Part shown: positions 6,969-10,356 of the stretch, piece by piece | How the letters are laid out: each line of letters opens with the position of its first letter | Position numbering within the stretch: position 1 is the first letter of the stretch | Assembly (NCBI GenBank): GCA_903839715.1 | Contig: CAIMDH010000135.1 | Location: 1 to 10,356 of the forward strand | DNA: 10,356 bases | Direction: 5' to 3' | Source of the DNA: an uncultured bacterium | GTDB lineage: Bacteria > Patescibacteriota > Minisyncoccia > Phycocordibacterales > UBA918 | Program-made: the position numbers and the translations under genes | Notes under the pieces: generated by a model | What the model saw: only the letters and a program-made list of their open reading frames with translations | The model's database searches: none | Told to the model about the DNA's origin: nothing

Positions 6969-8381
6969 ATGTCATTAGCTAATTTGCAGAAGAATACAAA
7001 AAGCGGATACCTCTTACTTCTCGTTTTAGTATTCTCTGCAGTTTTCTTTGTTATTACTAGTACGTTTGTGGGATATATTTTTACGCAAAGTAAAGTGATT
7101 ACACAACGAGTTCAGCTTGAGCAAGCAGGACAGATAGCTGAGGCTGGCTTGAACTATTATAAGTGGTTTTTGGCTCATTATCCGGGCGATGTAACAAATG
7201 GTACTGGCTTGCCTGGTCCATATATTGGTGTATACAATGATCCGGAAGGAGGTGCTATCGGTGAATATTCACTTGAGATAGCTAGTAGTACCTATTGTGG
7301 TGAATTAGCTTCTATCGATGTGCAGTCAACCGGTCATACTTATGCTGACCCGTTGGTAAAACGCACTATTAGTGCTAGACACGCTCAACCGTCAGTAGCT
7401 GACTATTCTTTTATCCTTAATTCTGATGTTTGGGTTGGTGATGATGTGCAGATTATTGGGCCGTATCATTCAAACGGTGGAATCAGAATGGATGGAACAA
7501 ATAATTCAAACGTCACCAGTGGTCAAGCCAGTTGGAATTGTACGAGCAGTTTTGGTTGCTCTCCGACTAGTACCAAAAATGGAGTTTTCACTACCACTGC
7601 AAATCCTAATGTGTCCCTTTTTGAATTTCCGTCAGCTCCGGTAAATTTTGCAGGTATGACTGTTGATTTGTCTCTTATTCAATCTAAGGCTCAGTCACAA
7701 GGTTTATATTTCGGTCCGTCTGGAAAATCCGGTTATCATTTAATTTTTAAGTCTAACGGCACAGTGGAAGTTAGGCGCGTAAATAGTAAAGAAAATGAAC
7801 CGAATGGTTATGCTTGGGGCCGTTACATGAACATCTTAAAAGGAACTAGTTTAGTCGGCACCTATACACCACCAGCAAATTGTCCATTAATCTTTGTGGA
7901 AGATCAGGTGTGGTTGGAGGGAGCGGTGAACGGAAAGTTTACTCTAGCTGTTGCGGACGTTGATACTTCTGGAGTTGATCCTTCGATAATTTTGAATAAC
8001 AATATTACATATTCCAATACCAGTTCAGGATTATTGTCTATCGGAGAATATGATGTTTTGATAGGATTGCAGGTGCCAGATGATATGACATTAAACGGTA
8101 TCTTTATTGCCCAAAATGGACATTTTGGTCGTAATCACTATGACACTTCTATGCCAAATGCTTGGGAAGATTATATAAAGAGAAACTCTCTTACTATAAA
8201 TGGAACAATTGTCTCGAATGGCAGAGTGGGTACTAAATGGGTAAGCGGAACAGGGGTGTATCTCTCAGGTTTTAATAACCGTTTTAATTCCTATGATCGT
8301 AATTTGGTGTTAGATCCACCGCCATTGGTACCTCGTACTTCAGATCTATACCAGTTTACCTATTGGCGGGACGCTAATTAA
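6969..8381 (+). CDS. Large GspK/PilX-like pilus tip protein lacking Glu5
   Basis: A 470-residue exported protein with a pilin-like start: a polar, basic leader ending in Gly13, then YLLLLVLVFSAVFFV and hydrophobic residues to about 38. Position 5 after the presumed cleavage is Leu, not Glu, as in GspK, the outermost subunit of the pseudopilus. AEAGLNYYKW at 57-66 is typical of the PilX/GspK N-terminal region. The rest looks beta-helical, with short turns rich in Gly, Asn and Val (for example VWVGDDVQIIG, VWLEGAVNGKF, LTINGTIVSNGRVG), and ends in a Tyr/Phe/Trp-rich tail. Four cysteines occur (110, 191, 197, 305). I recognise the general architecture as one found beside pilus genes in Patescibacteria, but it has no assigned function. 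It follows the GspJ-like gene by 3 nt with no Shine-Dalgarno sequence. It completes an I-J-K gene order. Confidence 0.78.
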   Translation: MSLANLQKNTKSGYLLLLVLVFSAVFFVITSTFVGYIFTQSKVITQRVQLEQAGQIAEAGLNYYKWFLAHYPGDVTNGTGLPGPYIGVYNDPEGGAIGEYSLEIASSTYCGELASIDVQSTGHTYADPLVKRTISARHAQPSVADYSFILNSDVWVGDDVQIIGPYHSNGGIRMDGTNNSNVTSGQASWNCTSSFGCSPTSTKNGVFTTTANPNVSLFEFPSAPVNFAGMTVDLSLIQSKAQSQGLYFGPSGKSGYHLIFKSNGTVEVRRVNSKENEPNGYAWGRYMNILKGTSLVGTYTPPANCPLIFVEDQVWLEGAVNGKFTLAVADVDTSGVDPSIILNNNITYSNTSSGLLSIGEYDVLIGLQVPDDMTLNGIFIAQNGHFGRNHYDTSMPNAWEDYIKRNSLTINGTIVSNGRVGTKWVSGTGVYLSGFNNRFNSYDRNLVLDPPPLVPRTSDLYQFTYWRDAN

Positions 8382-8422
8382 TCTTGTGTAGTAACGGGTA
8401 GGTAAGCAACTACTGTGGGTCA

Positions 8423-8431
8423 TGTTACAAT
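8423..8431 (+). promoter_or_regulatory. Candidate extended -10 promoter at the tpiA start
   Basis: TGTTACAAT matches an extended -10 (TG, one base, TACAAT, 5/6 to consensus). No convincing -35 is seen. A start site 7-9 nt downstream would fall at 8438-8440, i.e. on or just before ATG 8440, giving a leaderless tpiA mRNA. It overlaps the upstream in-frame ATG at 8422, which argues against that codon as the start. Prediction by eye. Confidence 0.4.
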
Positions 8432-8439
8432 CCTTGGAT

Positions 8440-9204
8440 ATGAAACATACGCAAGCCCTTGTAATCGGAAACTGGAAACTCAACCCCGGAACGACTGCAG
8501 AAGCTAAACTTTTATACAGCCAAATACGCAAGAAGGTATCAAAAAATTGTCTTGCCACCGTTGTCATTGCTCCACCATTTTTGTTTATTCCTGAAATTGC
8601 GAAGACTATACATCCAAAAATTGCTCTAGGGGCACAGGATATGCATTATGAGGAGCGGGGAGCGGTAACTGGTGAAATTGGTGGTGGGCAGCTCGCAGCT
8701 TTTGGTGTGCAGTATGTACTCATTGGACATTCAGAGCGCCGTGCGCTCGGAGAGACTGATACTCAGGTAAATAAAAAAGTTCACGCTGCATTAAAACGTA
8801 AACTGACACCAGTCGTGTGTATTGGTGAGCGTACTCGTGATGGTCAGGGACAATTTTACCAAGATGTTGCCACTCAAATAAAAGCATTGACCACAGGTCT
8901 CACTGCTGTTCAACTCCAAAAAGTGGTTATTGCGTATGAACCAATTTGGGCAATTGGCACCGGATTAAACGCGACAGCAGAGAATGTAAAAGAGATGCAG
9001 CTGTTTATTGTGAGCACCTTAACAAAGCTCTTTGAGCGTAAAGTTGCTGAAAAGATACTGCTCATCTATGGTGGTTCAGTGAAGGACAGTAACGCCAGAG
9101 AATTATATACCCAGGGTGGTATGAGCGGCTTTTTGGTGGGCGGAGCTAGTTTAGAAGCAACAGAATTTGCAGCTATAATTCATGCAACAGAACTTGGGAA
9201 TTAA
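8440..9204 (+). CDS. tpiA: Triosephosphate isomerase
   Basis: Interconverts dihydroxyacetone phosphate and glyceraldehyde 3-phosphate in cytoplasmic glycolysis. From ATG 8440 the protein has 254 residues, the usual size for this TIM-barrel enzyme. Active-site residues are all present: Asn11 and Lys13 in GNWKLNP, His97 in IGHSERR, Glu167 in AYEPIWAIGTG; loop 6 and the phosphate-binding YGGSV and VGGASLE near the C-terminus are intact. The usual Ser-Pro after TGE is Gly-Gly here (TGEIGGGQL), a loop position that varies in the family. ATG 8422 would add six residues but overlaps a candidate -10; 8440 gives the normal N-terminus. No Shine-Dalgarno sequence precedes either. It lies 58 nt after the pilus operon without a clear terminator between them, and pgk follows after 7 nt. 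Confidence 0.97.
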   Translation: MKHTQALVIGNWKLNPGTTAEAKLLYSQIRKKVSKNCLATVVIAPPFLFIPEIAKTIHPKIALGAQDMHYEERGAVTGEIGGGQLAAFGVQYVLIGHSERRALGETDTQVNKKVHAALKRKLTPVVCIGERTRDGQGQFYQDVATQIKALTTGLTAVQLQKVVIAYEPIWAIGTGLNATAENVKEMQLFIVSTLTKLFERKVAEKILLIYGGSVKDSNARELYTQGGMSGFLVGGASLEATEFAAIIHATELGN

Positions 9205-9211
9205 CCATACT

Positions 9212-10336
9212 ATGCATTTAAAATTAATAACCGAAGCGGGTAATTTAAAAGGGAAAAGAGTGTTAGTGCGCTCTTCCTGTAACGTTCCTCTTGATGAAGG
9301 ATCCGTACGTAACTCTTTTCGGTTGCGGCGAGCATTGCCAACCTTGCAGTATTTACAGGCACAGGGTGCACGAGTGATTGTTATTTCGCACATTGGACGC
9401 GACCATAAAGACACACTGCTACCTGTATTTACTGAACTTTCTAAATCGATATCAATGCGTTGGGGTGGTGCGGTGACGGATGAATCATTTGCGGCACTTG
9501 CCGCAACAACGCAAGATGGAGATATTTTGTTTTGTGAAAACCTGCGCCAGCTGCCCGGAGAGGAGACTAACGATAGTGCACTAGTCGCATTACTGGCGCA
9601 GTATGCTGGTGTGTATGTAAACGATGCGTTTGCTGAAGTGCACCGTGAGCACGCTTCAACCTATGGATTGGCAAAAGTATTACCAGCGTATGCAGGAATT
9701 ACTTTAGCTGAAGAGGTTCAGGAATTGAAGAAAGTAATGCATCCTGCGCACCCCTCACTCTTTTTGCTCGGTGGTGCTAAGTTTGAGACAAAGATGCCGC
9801 TCGTCGAAAAATACTTAGCATTGTATGACTATGTGTTTGTCGGAGGAGCTTTGGCTAATGATATGTTGAAGGCACGAGGACTTGAAGTAGGACTCTCTAT
9901 GGTCTCTGAAGTGTCACTAAGTGACGCATCATTTCTCTGGAGTGAGAAGATGATTCTACCGATTGATGTAGTGGTCGAGGGTCCGGCAGGGGTGATAACT
10001 AAGTCAGTTGATACCGTACAGAAAGACGAACGTATTTTTGACATGGGTCCGGAGACAGTGGCGTTACTCACCCGCTACATTGCTGAAGCCAAGACTATTT
10101 TGTGGAATGGTCCCTTTGGCAACTATGAGGCAGGCTTTGAAGAAAGTACTGAAGCTGTTGCCGTATTGGTTGCTGACGCTGAGGCGTTTAGTGTACTAGG
10201 TGGGGGTGACACTGTGGCAGCGGTAGAAAAACTGGGCCTCAATGAAAAGTTCAGCTTTATCTCGATTGGCGGAGGCTCCATGCTCACTTTTTTGGAGCAT
10301 GGTAGTACACCAGTGTTAGATACTTTAGTGAACTAG
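9212..10336 (+). CDS. pgk: Phosphoglycerate kinase, with an altered substrate-binding motif
   Basis: Transfers phosphate from 1,3-bisphosphoglycerate to ADP in cytoplasmic glycolysis. It has 374 residues from ATG 9212, slightly shorter than most bacterial forms. Recognisable parts: SHIGR at 59-63, ENLR at 109-112, HREHAS at 144-149, GGAKFETK from 187, the nucleotide-site NGPFGNYE at 299-306, GGGDT at 330-334, and GGGS at 353-356. The N-terminal motif normally reading RxDFNVP is RSSCNVP at 20-26, so the Asp that contacts 3-phosphoglycerate is Ser22; Asn24 and the basic residues Arg37, His60, Arg63, Arg112 and Arg145 are kept. The usual Pro after SHxGR is Asp64. An in-frame ATG at 9182 would overlap the end of tpiA by 23 nt and give an atypical N-terminus, so 9212 is preferred, 7 nt after tpiA. 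Overall conservation suggests an active enzyme; the Asp change may be common in its lineage. Confidence 0.95.
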   Translation: MHLKLITEAGNLKGKRVLVRSSCNVPLDEGSVRNSFRLRRALPTLQYLQAQGARVIVISHIGRDHKDTLLPVFTELSKSISMRWGGAVTDESFAALAATTQDGDILFCENLRQLPGEETNDSALVALLAQYAGVYVNDAFAEVHREHASTYGLAKVLPAYAGITLAEEVQELKKVMHPAHPSLFLLGGAKFETKMPLVEKYLALYDYVFVGGALANDMLKARGLEVGLSMVSEVSLSDASFLWSEKMILPIDVVVEGPAGVITKSVDTVQKDERIFDMGPETVALLTRYIAEAKTILWNGPFGNYEAGFEESTEAVAVLVADAEAFSVLGGGDTVAAVEKLGLNEKFSFISIGGGSMLTFLEHGSTPVLDTLVN

Positions 10337-10342
10337 GGAAAG

Positions 10343-10356
10343 AAAAAGCCCCACAA
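10343..10356 (+). terminator. Possible left arm of a terminator after pgk, cut by the window edge
   Basis: Seven bases after the pgk stop the sequence reads AAAAAGCCCCACAA and then ends. An A-run followed by a GC-rich block is how bidirectional intrinsic terminators often begin, but the right arm is outside the window, so this is only suggestive. Confidence 0.3.

Noticed and set aside
8385..8415. Possible stem GTAGT/ACTAC in the gap before tpiA as a terminator
   Set aside because: Only five AT-rich pairs with a long loop and no U-tract after it.
8346..8567. Minus-strand frame between the GspK-like gene and tpiA
   Set aside because: It overlaps both genes in antisense and has no recognisable features or ribosome site.
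1..10356. Search for CRISPR repeats, tRNA/rRNA genes, transposases, or defence systems
   Set aside because: No regularly spaced repeats, no tRNA cloverleaf, and all larger frames are explained by the seven housekeeping and pilus genes.

Overview
The window reads as a chromosomal segment of a Patescibacteria (Candidate Phyla Radiation) genome, most likely from the Parcubacteria group. I infer this from several traits: a type IV pilus motor ATPase (PilB) without the usual zinc-binding cysteines, a tightly packed pilB-pilC-pseudopilin operon whose pseudopilins carry very large extracellular regions, a NusA with an extra acidic insert and acidic tail, a divergent phosphoglycerate kinase, and little visible Shine-Dalgarno usage. 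No database search was possible, so the taxonomic placement rests on recognising families. There are no mobile elements, tRNA or rRNA genes, or CRISPR arrays.

Layout. Positions 1-1380 (minus strand) hold most of nusA; its C-terminal end runs off the left edge. Positions 1381-1620 are a divergent intergenic region. On the minus strand it carries a candidate nusA promoter followed by a terminator-like hairpin. On the plus strand it carries an extended -10 promoter for the pilus operon, overlapped by a short inverted repeat. Positions 1621-8381 are a five-gene plus-strand operon with gaps of only 2-5 nt: pilB (assembly ATPase), pilC (inner-membrane platform), a giant PilV/GspI-like pseudopilin with three Ig/transthyretin-like modules, a GspJ/PilW-like minor pseudopilin, and a large GspK/PilX-like protein that lacks the pilin Glu5. 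Positions 8440-10336 are the glycolytic pair tpiA-pgk on the same strand. No obvious terminator separates them from the pilus operon, and a candidate promoter sits right at the tpiA start. The last 20 bases may contain the left arm of a terminator.

How the genes work together. PilB and PilC form the cytoplasmic motor and membrane platform that push pilin subunits out of the membrane. The three pseudopilins follow in I-J-K order, matching the GspI-GspJ-GspK tip complex that primes the fibre in type II secretion and type IV pili, so this operon probably encodes the motor plus a decorated fibre tip. The major pilin, retraction ATPase (PilT), prepilin peptidase (PilD) and PilMNO are not in the window. 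TpiA and Pgk catalyse neighbouring steps of lower glycolysis and probably form a separate transcription unit. The points most worth checking are the leader hairpin in front of nusA, the loss of the substrate-binding Asp in Pgk, the multi-domain pilus tip proteins, and the near absence of Shine-Dalgarno sites, with a possible leaderless tpiA mRNA.
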